Shown: positions 48,647-59,764 of the stretch, piece by piece
Position numbering within the stretch: the stretch's first letter is position 1
Layout of the letters: each line of letters begins with the position of its first letter
DNA from: Henricia sp. BOLD:AAB3569
Taxonomy: Eukaryota; Echinodermata; Asteroidea; Spinulosida; Echinasteridae
DNA: 64,000 bases
Assembly: GCA_037783545.1 (NCBI GenBank)
Contig: JBBELK010000015.1
Span: 1,178,001 to 1,242,000 of the forward strand
Reading direction: 5' to 3'
The notes under the pieces: generated by a model
Database searches by the model: none
Seen by the model: the letters and a program-made list of their open reading frames with translations, nothing else
Told to the model about the DNA's origin: nothing
Translations under genes and position numbers: made by a program

Positions 48647-48671
48647 ATATATATATATATATATATATATA
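48647..48671. repeat. (TA)n microsatellite
   Basis: About twelve AT dinucleotides. Confidence 0.9.
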
Positions 48672-49523
48672 GAATCAACCAATTAACTTAATTACATGTA
48701 CATCAGTGTGAGTACGTGTAAATGCAAAGTGTTGTTTTAGAGGCCCTTAAAAGTTGAAGATTTTTGATATGGCCACAATTTTTGTATATCATTTTGTATA
48801 TCAAAACGAATCAAATTTTACTGATAGAAATCTACAATAACTTTAGTTTTAAGCAACCTCTGGCAATGAGAGACTCCTCATTTTAAAGAATTTTTAAAGC
48901 CTTTTAACACGAAATAAAAATGTATTTGATTGGAACACTTGAACATTTTGGCAAATCTGCCTGTAGACCCTAATCACTAAAATTCAAAATCTCTAGAATT
49001 CAAACATTAAAACATGTGAATAAGTAACAATTTGAAGGGAAATAAAAAAATTAATATAATTTATGAATATACATTTTTTTACTCGGTTTATAATCACACT
49101 TGATCTTGACCAAGCCCATGCGTCTTTCTGGTTATGAAGGGAAAGTTAGGCACTGGGCAGGAGAGAACTTTTCATTCATCAAAAATCAAATCACAGAGAT
49201 GACATTTAACTAGCTTATTCTTTTTGACAATTAATTTTCATATACATATATGTAAACAAAAACATGCATATTTAGCCATCTGCATCAGCACAATAATATC
49301 CTTTAAAAACACCTCATCACTGTGTGTATGAACACAGTGTGCCACTTTGGTGTTCAAAAGCACAGCGGAAATGCCAAAGGTTAAATTGTCACGGCGGCTA
49401 GTGTGCCAATGGACTCTGCATGTATGTCATCTTTGTGATTTGGCTATTGGATTCTGCACAGCAATGTCATGATTGCACATGCTGAAAGGAATGGACACAA
49501 TCGAGAAATGACAGTAAACTTAC

Positions 49524-49606
49524 ATCGGAATCAGCCCCCTTGTCCGAGCCAGGACATTCAAACGTGACCAGCTCATGACAGCGCTTGTGTACACTAAAGG
49601 AACAAA
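49524..49606 (-). CDS. PRKCA-like: Classical protein kinase C, internal exon (end of C1A zinc finger; exon 3 in vertebrate numbering)
   Basis: Read on the minus strand this 83-bp exon follows a strong pyrimidine tract ending in CAG (49609-49607) and is followed by a GTAAGT donor (49523-49518). The first two bases (TT) finish a codon from the previous exon. The next 27 codons contain [15 protein letters not shown] and end in GADSD, in phase 0. The spacing C-X4-H-X2-C-X7-C fits the last four zinc ligands of a C1 domain, and the wording is that of C1A in alpha/beta/gamma PKC, which binds diacylglycerol and phorbol esters and recruits the kinase to membranes. From memory, the vertebrate gene has an exon of the same length and phase here. 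It joins in frame to the exon at 24596-24707. Choosing among alpha, beta and gamma is not possible; many invertebrates have a single classical PKC. Confidence 0.95.
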
Positions 49607-49830
49607 CTGGAAGAGGAAAAGAAAGAAAAAGATATATCAAGTTCAAATTACAACTTCAGAATATGACAAATGTGCGTGTGTAGTTAAATAGTTAATTTAT
49701 CAAAGAAATATTCATAGTTTTATATAACGCCCAAGGAAATCTTAATCTGTAATTTGATTGGAGGGCATGTGACTATGTAGAGGTTGCACTTGTTTAGCAC
49801 AGTGTCTTTCTTTCTTGGGTATACTTCTTA

Positions 49831-50242
49831 CACCGTGTTTACACCGGTTCCAAGCTAAGGATCAAGACTGATCCCCTGATAAGAATGTGGCAGTGTTAAC
49901 CGCAATGATTCGGAGTGCCACGTTTACATTATGTAGTTGATCTCGAGTGCGGCGGCAGAAGTTGCAGTCGAAGGTCGTGTTCTATGTGTGCTTGTACAGA
50001 ACAATAATATGCATGAACAGTGTGCAAGGCCACTTGAATTTCCCCGCAATGGCTGCGGTAAAGATCAATTGCTTATCTAACCGCAAACTGATCCCGAGCT
50101 CGGGGTTCGACCTTTGCCGACTCAAAACCAAAATCTCGGAGTCTGATCTGGGGCCAATTTAGTCCCGAGAGCTTTTATACTCAGTTTGTGATCTCGAGCT
50201 CTGTGTTCGACCCCGAGCTCGCTCGAGATCAAGTGTTAACAA
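49831..50242 (-). mobile_element. MITE, GTGTTTACAC/CTCGGG family, copy 6 (near full length)
   Basis: CACCGTGTTTACACCGGTTC, GATAAGAATGTGGCAGTG, GTGCAAGGCCACTTGAATTT, AACTGATCCCGAGCTCGGGG and GAGATCAAGTGTTAACA give the same order as 30502-30924. It lies about 225 bp upstream, in gene sense, of the exon at 49524-49606. Confidence 0.85.
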
Positions 50243-50740
50243 GCTGTTAGAACCCAGAGACTTGTGAACGACCTACAGCATTAATTTCATAAGAACACCA
50301 ATCCACACATGTGACATCCTTAATGTGACATCCTTATTGGACCATGCAAACAACAGCTAACAAACACATTCATTGACATTTGTAGGACACAATGCCCTTT
50401 TTACTTCCTAAACGTATCCAAGTTCACCATGTAAGTACCGGTACAATGATTATAACCAAGCCCATAGGCTGTAGTTTCAGAAATACATGTATTGATTCCT
50501 TGCCATTGCTTATTTTCTATCCCAAAGGCTTTTTGTGGGCTGAGCAATACATTTGTGGGCTGAGACTACAGACAAAACATTGAAAACGGAGGAGGATGGG
50601 AATTCTCTCTTATACATCTCCCCCTGTACATGTTTGTTCTCTGCCATAGTGTATTCCCGAGAAACTTGACAGGGTAGTGACCGATTGAAAAAAAGCAGTG
50701 GCCATTTTGTAGTGGCAACGCCAATTTAATAGAGAAATCT

Positions 50741-50976
50741 GGTAACTAAGGACTCCTTCCCTGCACGTCCGCCATAACTTGGGGCCATCAAGTGTGCATT
50801 CTGTGTTGTTAAATCGAACAGCGCACAACGCGCACCCTTTGCGTACACAGGCTTTACAAGCTTACAATAATCGTGCATTGTTCGAAGTGACAACATTATG
50901 GTACAGCTTATCATCAATACAAAACGTACAGATCATGGCACCGAATGGCGGACATACAGAGGAGTTTTTAGTTACC
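50741..50976. mobile_element. Inverted-repeat element, TCCGCCAT family, uninterrupted copy
   Basis: GGTAACTAAGGACTCCTTCC with CGTCCGCCATAAC on the left mirrors ATGGCGGACATACAGAGGAG and TTTAGTTACC on the right. Length about 236 bp. It shares GTTAAATCGAACAGCGC and ATTGTTCGAAGTGAC with 3737-4297. Confidence 0.8.
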
Positions 50977-51500
50977 GGATTCGTCTATACTTTAATACTA
51001 TAAATGACAATATACATTGTACCGGTATCTTCAAAGACGGCACAACCCTGTAAAAAGCTACAAATTAATATACATGTAGCTGTTTGGATCTTTGCAAGAT
51101 GCATACAATTGGTGACGAGATGAGAGTTTGATGTCGTCAACTGGATCAATTGTATTGAACATTTTCCCTCGCGCGCCCATTTGCACGCATTTAATTTGCA
51201 CCTACCGGTATTATGATTCGCTCGTCAAAGGCATGGTGCAAAATGCGTGGTTTGTGTAATCAAATAAGCAGCCATTGAGTTAGTTACAATCTCCTGAGAT
51301 CCCTTTGTAGGAACAAGGGACGTGCATTGCAAGAAATCAATGCCTTGAGTCAGCCAGGTAATAAAGTGTACATTATGTACATACATGTGAAGAGTTCCTT
51401 TGCAAATACCGGTAAGTGCCATTCAATATTTTGCATACGTGTACCTAAAGCTTTTCTGTCTTGCCTTTAAGAAAATAACCAGCAAAATTCAATACTAATG

Positions 51501-51646
51501 CAGGGCTGGAAATTCACGGAGGCCATTGCCTCTGTTGCCCCTGGTCTTGTGCCCCTTTTGAAATCCTCCCATTGACTTTTTCATTTTCCAATGGAAGTGC
51601 CCTTTTGAAACTCCAGTGCCCTTTAAGTGACGAATTTCCTGCCCTG
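51501..51646. mobile_element. hAT-like MITE (CAGGGCTGGAAATTC ends)
   Basis: CAGGGCTGGAAATTC and GAATTTCCTGCCCTG mirror each other imperfectly. Flanks repeat ACTAATG (51494-51500, 51647-51653), 7 bp. Subterminal words TGCCCCT, GTGCCC and GTGCCCTTT recur. 146 bp. Confidence 0.8.
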
Positions 51647-51879
51647 ACTAATGCATTCAATTAGTAAAAGTGACTTGATTTTACCAATTTAATATCTTTC
51701 TTTTACATTTTGCTGGTTCTTTTCTAAAAGGCAAGACAGAAAAGCTTGAATGATACTTATGTACCGTATCTGTTTTTGCAAATGAACTCTTCACATCTAC
51801 TGTTACATTCCAAACAAACTATGCTTCATTTGCAGACAATAGCTGAGCCACACAAATACATACATGGGATGACAGAAAA

Positions 51880-51995
51880 TCATGTGGTTCTCATCAGAAT
51901 TCGAACCAGAGACCTCCGAGATACTAGACAGATGCTCTACTAGCTAGCTACTTTACATGTATAGAGGACAATAATATAATCCTAAAGGTTTTCTT
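51880..51995 (-). mobile_element. tRNA-derived SINE copy, minus strand
   Basis: AGAATTCGAACCAGAGACCT is a B-box complement, followed by AGATGCTCTACTAGCTAGCT (A-box complement) and the leader complement CCTAAAGGTTTTC. Same family as 35787-36055. Confidence 0.7.
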
Positions 51996-52882
51996 GTATG
52001 AACCAAAATTTCTCATGGTGCTTTAAAACAAAATTGCCTTTGTTTTTTACCCCTCTCACGGCTTTAAAAAAGTGGCCGACACTACATACATGTATACCGG
52101 TAGCCTGGATCCATCACAATCACCTACTTTTAAAATTCAGACACTGTAAACACTATAGCCCGTTGGTACATGTACATGTACAATGTATGTAGACGGTAAA
52201 TGTACAATGCTGGAATGTGATTATACAAATGTAGCTGTTTTTGATGTAATAGAACTTTTTTTTCTAGCCCAGACATGCCAAACAATAATGTTTCTGATGA
52301 TTTGACACACATCATTTGGTGCATTATTTTATGCAAATGCATGAAATGGCCTTGATTTTGTCGCTAGCATAAGACCTACATGTACACGTACATACATTAC
52401 ATGTATTTGGAAGAAATAAGGGACTGAAGTGCACACTAAGTGCCAGTATTTTGGTAGTTCACTGGAAGGCGTGTAAACACGAAATGTGTGCAGTGATAAA
52501 CAAAAAATGAAAGAGTTCCAAAGGTTGATGATTATCCAGTGTGTTGTTTACCGCAAACCGTATAAATGGAGATGCTGGTACTATAATGGTCACGTATGCA
52601 GATGAACCGGTACCGGTACATGTATCTAAAATGACGCAGATATACAAACTCAAATTAATGTTCAATGTACAGTATGTATAAATAAATACAGCATCTGTAT
52701 TTGTACATGTACATGTACATGTACTAAGCTGGTAAAATGGTGAATTTTGAGTTACTGGCATGATATCCAGACCAACATGTGAATTAGCATTTTGCACTGT
52801 GACTGGCACCTAGAATTCTTTACCTTCAAATGGAGGTGCAGTTTAGAAAGTCACATACTACTACGTTGTTGCTACATCTTCC

Positions 52883-53313
52883 CAGGTTTGTAATGACTCA
52901 AGACTCGGGACTCGAGTCCCGATTTTCACCGACTTGACTTGTCTTGAGACTCGAACCTCAAATGACTTGACTTCAGACTCAAACTTCAAATAACTTGAAT
53001 TTACTCGGGTCTGCCAAAAATGAAATTGAACTTTTATGAAATGTTTGTCATTTTGAGGACCGAATTGTATTTCAGCACTAAAGTTTTCTTTTAACATGGA
53101 GCATTCTTGGCCAGAACAACAAAAAACACCCTATATACGAATGCAAGTTTCAGCATTTTATTTTATTTTAGCTTGAACAAATCTACTGTTGTGACTACCG
53201 GTACCCGACTTGAACCGACTTGACCAACATGCCTGACTTGACTTGGGACTCGAAGGAAGTTTGACTTGACTTGACTTGGGGACTCTAGCAGAGGGAGACT
53301 CGTTACAACCCTG
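52883..53313. mobile_element. hAT-like element with perfect 8-bp TSD (CAGGGTTGTAA family, longer)
   Basis: Left CAGGTTTGTAATGACTCAAG, right AGACTCGTTACAACCCTG, flanked by CATCTTCC (52875-52882, 53314-53321). Both subterminal zones carry multiple ACTTGACTTG / GACTCGAAC words in opposite orientation, as expected of transposase-binding arrays. 431 bp, no coding. Confidence 0.92.
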
Positions 53314-53703
53314 CATCTTCCATCCTCCATGGTACATATTCAATTTTGTCAAACATCAAAAAGTTGGTAAAGAGGTGAACCTTGCATGTGAAACTCTAAA
53401 ATACCCAAGACAAAGTGACATCATAGTTTGTTTACACGTGAGCTTTTCTATAATCCTACAAACTGTGTGGCTACTGAGACTCCTATCCACCACTTCCACG
53501 GAACCGCAATATCAGCAAAACAGCGAGGCTTGTATGAACAATGACACCCTCGCGTCGTTACTATGCCGGTTGCAGTGACGTTGACTTTTGTCTAGTGTAA
53601 AATATGACGTATGCCCGGAAAGACTGATTTTGAACGTGACTGTACAAGTGGTGGATATAAATCCACACATACATGTATGTACTGTAACATAACTATGACG
53701 TCA

Positions 53704-54579
53704 CAGGCCTCGAAATTCGTGTTCAAAAGGGCACGGCAACAATTGCCTTGCCTTTTCCCACATTTCAAGGGCATCACGGCAATTCTGTCAATTTAAAAAG
53801 GGCATCACGGCAGTTTGCTCGAACTTGGAGGGCACCACAACAATCATTAATAGTACTTAGCTGGGGTTGCAGTCTACCAGGATTGTCTCTTTTATTTATC
53901 CGCGTTGAACATGGTATTGCTTCCACCTCATCGATAAATCATCTAGACCTTTCGTTGACATTCGCAACGAGCGCGCAACGAAACGCGGTTCCTGCGGCCG
54001 CCATTTTGTGTGCTTCGCATGTGCAATGACCACGGTTATATCACGAACGTCATGCTAATGTTCGTACATATTCGTCTTTGGCCGTATTCTGCAATCGACA
54101 CGTAAACTGCATGTGTACTTCATCATAGTCGTTGACGAGTGCACGCACGTGCTGTACACCGAACCCATGACCGAACCGCTAACGGATACCAATGAGGCCC
54201 GCTCAACATACATGTACAATTTCGCACGGAAACCAGGGCGAAGTTCCGTTGTTCGAGGGACTTTCGTAAAACTGTACCCTTAGTACCTGTACACGTAGGC
54301 TACCGTGCGTGCTATGTGCTATAAAGCTCGGCGTGGTTTTGCAAAAAATTGCATACGGTTTCGTTGCATTTTTAAACAGCGGTCTCCGAAATGTGTCACT
54401 AAAAGTGGGAAATTTGATATTTTCATATGTGTGTTTTAATGAAGGGCACCGACGGCAGTTAAATAAAAAGGCACGGCAATTTATTGCCGTGAAATATTCA
54501 TTATTTTGAGGGCATCGCGGCAATAGCAGAGGGCACCGACGGCAATTGCCGTCGGTGCCGTCGGTTATTTCGAGGCCTG
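53704..54579. mobile_element. hAT-like element with GGCCTCGAAAT ends and GGGCATCACGGCA repeats
   Basis: Left CAGGCCTCGAAATTCG, right TTATTTCGAGGCCTG. Flanks repeat ACGTCA (6 bp), or TGACGTCA if the right end is two bases shorter. Each subterminal zone has three or four GGGCA(T/C)C..CGGCA units in opposite orientation. The middle (about 53930-54190) is CpG-rich and contains GCGGCCGCCATTTTGTG. A 127-residue minus-strand ORF (54203-54586) runs into the repeats and shows no domain I recognise. Probably an internally deleted element. Confidence 0.85.
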
Positions 54580-55237
54580 ACGTCATTATGTCAGCCCCCT
54601 ACATGTATTTTGGCTGATCAATGATCAACCAGTCCATCTACATAAAGCCTGTAATTAGATTGCCAATCAATCATGTTTTGTTAGCTATGCAATGTAAACA
54701 GATAAATGCAGATCGGAAATTGTGTCACTACATCATATACCATGGAGCAAGAAAACGGGCATAAACAGCTCACAATGATGAAACTGCATCATACTTGAAG
54801 CCTGGGACCTCTTCCATCTGCCTTATACGATGATTAGGCAGTTTTATTTTGATTGGGGTAAAAAGCCGTGACACCTCCTCCTGTAAAATGAGAACCCAAA
54901 ATGCTGCAATATGAAGCTCCGAACAAAGTCCACCAAAACCAAAGCAATTCTAGATGTTGAAGTTTTCAGGTCAAGGTTTATGTAGGCCTACATTGTGTGT
55001 ATTTGTGCAAACCAGCCATCTGAAAAAGCAGCATGTAAGTACTGTGAAAAATGACACACCCAATTTGTTTTGTGCCTCAGCACTCTTTTCACATGTGGGC
55101 CTTCTGGTAGTACGTATGAACTTTAGAGGGACAACTATACAAAAGCAGGCATGACTGCCATTTTCAAACCAGGACTTAGGGAATAAAGTTTTTTTTCTGT
55201 CATGAAATCAGATTTCCTAAACTTCTGTGCAATAATG

Positions 55238-55508
55238 GAATACCATGACCGAGCAGTTTGCCGCATTGAACTTGAGACCTCGTTTAATTCTTTAAAACTG
55301 GCACTGTGGGTTGAAATCCTGGCAACGTTCATTGTGCGCATGCCCTTAGGCAAGGCACTTTTCCATATAGGTTGCCTCTCTCCACCCAGGAGTAAATAGA
55401 TACCTGGAAATGTTGTGTGTAGCCAGTGAGACGCTTTTGTCAGGCTGTCGAGGAGGGAGGGGATGGGGCTGCACACTCCCCAGGGAGCTGTGCCCAATGA
55501 CCAAGGTA
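55238..55508 (+). mobile_element. tRNA-derived SINE, 5' part, interrupted by a pogo-like MITE
   Basis: CCATGACCGAGCAGTTTG (A-box head), CCTTAGGCAAGGCAC, CTCTCTCCACCCAGGAGTAA, CACTCCCCAGGGAGCTGTGC and CCAATGACCAAGG follow the 20611 SINE. The element resumes at 55689. Confidence 0.85.
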
Positions 55509-55688
55509 CAGTGAAATTTGTCTATAGTGGCCACCCTCGGGACCGTACAAAACTGGCCACTATAAAGAGGTGGCCTCTTTATAGAGGTTTCTGAAGCATT
55601 ATACACATGGCATTTGGGACCAAAGGTGGGTGGCCACTATATGCAGGTGGCCTGTTTATCAAGGTGGCCTTAATAGCAGGTTTCACTG
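55509..55688. mobile_element. pogo/Tigger-like MITE with TA TSD inserted in a SINE
   Basis: CAGTGAAATTTGTCTATAGT and GCAGGTTTCACTG ends, flanked by TA (55507-55508, 55689-55690). Inside are repeated GTGGCCACTAT / GGTGGCC words. Removing it together with one TA restores the SINE word GACCARGGTAATAATGTTG. Confidence 0.92.
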
Positions 55689-55745
55689 TAATAATGTTGT
55701 AAAACCCTATGACTATCTTACAGGAAAGATGTATGTGCACTAGTG
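55689..55745 (+). mobile_element. tRNA-derived SINE, 3' part of the interrupted copy
   Basis: TAATAATGTTGTAAAACCCT followed by ATGACTATC and a degenerate end, matching the last segment of 20611-21321. Confidence 0.8.
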
Positions 55746-56387
55746 TCAACAGCATTAATACCATACTTGACAAGGCGGCAACTATATAAACTTGTCAAAT
55801 TTGCCCAGTTAGAAAGCATTACAGGACCAGGGTATAACAGGTTGCTGGGATACGAGATAGACCGGCTGCTAAGCAACAGTAATTCCATTCTATAAGAATG
55901 CATGGTCCACATATGTACAGAACACAAAACATAACCCTTTAGAAACCAGACAGATGCCTCAAGTGGCCATAAAGCTAAATGGTAAATATTCAGTCAGAAG
56001 TGACTACAAATGGATGCAATATTCACCATTTCCATATGCAATACTTATAAATTCAATTTGTAGAATTCTGTCATGCACTGCAAAAGATCAATGATTGTTA
56101 TACAGTTTTGGAATCCACTTCAGTGTGCTACGAAACTCTTGGTAAAAGGCTTCCAAATGTAACAACATTAAAGCCCTGCCGCATTTGACTTTTTTTTGTG
56201 GAAAACTTAGAGACGATAGCATCTGATTTTTTTTCTTATCCATGTTTGATTACTTTTTAATAATACATTATTTTAGCACATCCCATTGTAATGTACGGTA
56301 CGTTGGCTTTTTTCTTTACACAGCTACGTACGGTACGGACAATTTCGTTTTCCTATTAGTTTTTGACCCGACTCATATTGCAGTTAA

Positions 56388-57221
56388 AGGAACACACCTT
56401 CTTTGTTGGGCTATTTTGGGCTCGAAATAGACCCATACATTATTCTGAAGCGCATTCGAGAGTAAATTAGATATATCCTGAAAAGACGCCGTCAAATTTG
56501 GCCGTTTTTGAGCACTTTTGAAAAATCCAAGGTCACGTGACTTTTCGGAACCAAATTCTGGTTCCGAAAAGTCACGTGGTCTTGTGAGTTAGTTGTATTT
56601 CCAGCCGTATAAAAGTTTGTTACTGCAGAACTGCACCAAATTCAACTCTGATTTCCCCCCAATATTTATAAGTAATTCACAAAAGAGAGACTATTTATAC
56701 AGGTATGAAACAAAGTTAAACATAAGTATGAAAATTCGAACATAATTGTTTGTTTCGAGAGTCCGGAGAACGGGAGCGAGCGCGTGCTACGGCAGGCTAC
56801 CGTGGAGTGTAGAAATTTGCCCCGCACAGCATGCACGGCAAAGTGCACACACACGTACGTAGGCGTGTTGCTTCGGTGCACGTACGTTCGTGAAGAAAAA
56901 AACATGATGCCAACTCCTCAACAAGAAAACGGAAATTCCTATTCGGTCGTTCGGGCTGTCCAGTGAAATAGTGAGCAGAAAATTGGAGATATCCTGAGCA
57001 GGAGAAGAGCGAATCGTTTGTGACAAAGTCGTGAGGCTCTCGCGTAGTTGCAACGGCTAGTAAAGCGTATAACCCGTCTTTTGACCGTTTTTGTTATTTT
57101 TGCACTTCTTTAGTAAATTACGGGATATTTTGATGAAATTTTTTTTGCAACGACCATCAAAAAAGTATTGTCAATGCTGCTACATCACTAAATCATGTAA
57201 ACAGTAGGCAGGTGTGTACCT
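56388..57221. mobile_element. TTAA-flanked element, family T4 (AGGAACACACC ends), 834 bp
   Basis: TTAA at 56384-56387 and 57222-57225; ends AGGAACACACC and GGTGTGTACCT. It contains a strong hairpin at 56533-56580 (arms CACGTGACTTTTCGGAACCA) and a CpG-rich central block with ACACACACGTACGT. Open frames inside are short and unrecognised. The longest of the TTAA elements here, but still without a transposase. Confidence 0.85.
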
Positions 57222-57629
57222 TTAACCATTTATCAGCTGCACAAACCATATGCCTTCAAAATATTAATGAGCTTACAGAAAAGTGCCAGCATTTATCAAA
57301 GAGTTATTTGTTTTGTATGGTTAAAGAGATAAGGGCAACGATACAATCAGCTTCATGTTTGGCCGCAAGATAATTTCTAAAATTATTAGTTGCTTGAAAT
57401 TTAACACTAGTTAATGGAAGCCACAATGGATCATTTTCCATAGACTCATGTGTAATTTCAAGCCACAGTCAATGAATTCACTCAGGGTTAATTTCACACT
57501 GGCAATTAAAAACGCAAAGAGTACCCTGCAGGACAGACATGTGCGCTCTAACAGAGCTGCTAACCCTCTCGGATTTTGGGGAGTACATCTGGGAAAACAG
57601 GTTCATTCCGTGACACCAAACACATACAT

Positions 57630-58007
57630 GAGGTACCGTGGCCGAGTGGTTTAGGTCACTGATTTACAATACTCGGGTGAAAACTTGGGGTTACAGGTTC
57701 GATACCCGGCTGGGGTACCTGTGCCCTTGAGCAAGGCACTTAATCACAATTGCTCTATTCTTCAGAAGGTACATGTATGTAAACCTGCTCGTCCAGTGTG
57801 TTAGGTAATGCACTTTAAAGATCCCAGAGCATTCTTTCGTGGAGAGCAAGGGGATTCCCCGGTGTCTCTGGCCGTTTCTAATTCATCGTCCTCTTCTCAT
57901 GGGTTTTCTCATGCTTGCGAGCGACAGTGCAATGAGCACTTTTGAGGAATCAATGGTTTCAATACCAGAAAGAAATAATAATAATAATAAATATAATAAA
58001 ATCCCCA
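57630..58007 (+). mobile_element. tRNA-derived SINE, Leu/Ser-like head, with (AAT)n tail
   Basis: CCGTGGCCGAGTGGTTTAGG (A box) and GGTTCGATACCCGGC (B box), then CCCTTGAGCAAGGCACTTAA, TGCACTTTAAAGATCCCAGA and CATTCTTTCG, ending in an AAT-rich tail (57976-58007). A short gene-like ORF at its end is chance. Confidence 0.85.
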
Positions 58008-58392
58008 AGGTTGTTAATTGACAATCCAGGAGGGTTTTTATCCATGCCAGGACTGACAATTTGTCATTTTTCGAAGAATCCCGGAGGGTTGGCAGCTCTG
58101 TTCCGACAATCAATCAAATATGACAATCCATCACAATACATATTTGAATTCCAATTGCAATGAAAATCCCATGAAAAGCCCTATAAAAATAGACCCGATA
58201 CAACAAAATGGAAAGGCTGAAGAATTTCTACAAAATGTGAGATCGAGCGTGCAAAGGTCAGCATTCAATGTCACGTATGACATCCTTCGAATTTTATATG
58301 CTTGCAAGGTCTGACTGTCCCGTTTATTCCTATCCGGGGTTATGCAGTGATACATGTACATGTACAACAGGCAAGGTGTTACCAGACTAAAA

Positions 58393-58472
58393 GGGGAGGG
58401 GGGAGGAGGGGGAGGAGGAGGGGGGGCGGAGGGGGAGGAGGAGGGGGGGCGGAGGGGGGAGGAGGGGAGGGT
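58393..58472. repeat. G-rich purine tract (GGGGAGG-type)
   Basis: Eighty bases of G and A with two near-identical GGAGGAGGGGGGGCGGAGGG units, capable of quadruplex formation. The glycine-rich ORF over it is not a gene. Confidence 0.9.
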
Positions 58473-58559
58473 TTCGGGGGACCTGAAATAAAATAAAATT
58501 AAAGAGCTGAAAAGGGGCTTAGTAAAAATGCCACACCCCGATACAGTCTGCAGTATTAA

Positions 58560-58950
58560 GTCGTGTCCGCATTGGACATGTTTTTCAGGGAGGTTTTACC
58601 GAGACGACAGTAAAATGAAAAATGGCTAAATTTTACTGAAGTCCGCATTTAGATTTTTGGACACGGGAAAATTTTACCGAGACCGTGGGAGAGCATGCGC
58701 AGTGTCCATTCACAGTAGGACCTTCACGGTCGGCGTATGCTTCCAGAGTGCTTTTACTGACTCACTGTGTCCGCAGTGGATTTATCTCGGGAAAAGTTTC
58801 CTGGTCAATTTTCCTGGGCAGCAGTTGGCCAGGAAAAGTAACCACTGGACTCAGGAAAAGTAACTGAGAGGAAAACGTCCTAGGCTGTCCGTACTGGACT
58901 AAAAATGGGAAAAGTAGCCATCGTCTCGGTACATTTTCCCAAAAAACAAT
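58560..58950. mobile_element. Possible MITE with TGTCCGCAGTGGA repeats
   Basis: GTGTCCGCATTGGAC, TCCGCATTTAGA, TGTCCATTCACAGTAGGAC, GTGTCCGCAGTGGAT and CTGTCCGTACTGGAC recur, along with GGGAAAATTTTACC / AGGAAAAGTAAC motifs. The block looks like one mobile element, but ends and TSD are unclear. Confidence 0.5.
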
Positions 58951-59764
58951 CCAATACAGAGAGGCCTTTAAACTTTGCTTAGAAATTGTACAAATTTAAA
59001 AAAACTTTGGATTTTTTCTATTCGAAATCTTTGGAAATCACAAAAGACAATAAATCAATGTTTCTATAACACAACAATTCTTAAAGCACAAACACAAAAA
59101 CTTAATGAGATTCCTCATATGCCAAAAAATACAAATGAGAAGTGCTCATTATGTGGATTGTCATGCCAACAGCCCTAGAGGCCCACAGCAGATGTTCTAC
59201 TTAAAATAACACCCAGTCACATGAATCAAATCCATGCCTCCAATAACTGTTCTCCCTGGTAATTTTCTCCAAAAGTATGTGGGCGGATCAATCGCTCAAG
59301 CGCTGTCCAACACTGCCAGAATCAGACAGCCACTTCACTGCTGGTTATGGATTTATTTCTACAAGGCTGCCACGCCAACATTACCCATAAATCCCACAGG
59401 TCCTTCCCTGGCTCCCAGATGAGCACTCTAATTATATTATAGTTCACTTTGCATCTGAGCGGTTCCCACCACCCAACCTCGCACATTTCTTTGCTCCTTG
59501 ACGAGCGTGTGATACTAACGTGTAATTTTCAATCCCACTGTGTGATATGCGGATTATGTGCACTTATCAAAAGCAGTATCAGTCCTTCAGGCGTCACTTG
59601 TTGCTTTGGGGGAAACACGCCACTGCATGGGTACTGCTATTATGCCATTCAAAAACAAATTATGCCCACAATGTTGAGACATGATGCAGCCAAGTTTAAG
59701 GCTTAATTACAGGATGTTACTGTATCCTACATGTAGCTCCCAAGGGTGTATACATGTAAATGTG

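Larger units (their letters stand above)
24708..49523 (-). other. Intron of the classical PKC gene between the two C1 exons (24816 bp)
   Basis: GT-AG intron, phase 0, bounded by the donor at 49523-49518 and the acceptor at 24710-24708 (minus strand). It is filled with the repeats listed separately. Stretches over 300 bp where I see nothing beyond scattered TACATGTA words and AT-rich sequence are 25370-25970, 26700-27500, 28290-28960, 29180-29810, 31000-31720, 31800-32300, 33190-33740, 34060-35200 apart from a repeat end near 34521, 35470-35780, 36060-37260, 37820-38730, 39070-39790, 39970-40700 apart from poly-C at 40253, 41240-42510, 42620-43030, 44230-44920, 46060-46790, 47110-47500, 47690-48270 and 48680-49510. 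An (ATTT)n run sits near 25637-25654. Confidence 0.9.

Noticed and set aside
54203..54586. 127-codon minus-strand ORF inside the GGCCTCGAAAT element, considered as a transposase fragment
   Set aside because: It runs through the GGGCATCACGGCA repeats and shows no transposase motif.
57630..57720. Candidate tRNA-Leu/Ser gene (also 59765, 20611, 40712)
   Set aside because: A and B boxes are present, but the cloverleaf is degenerate and each is followed by the shared SINE body, so they are SINE heads.
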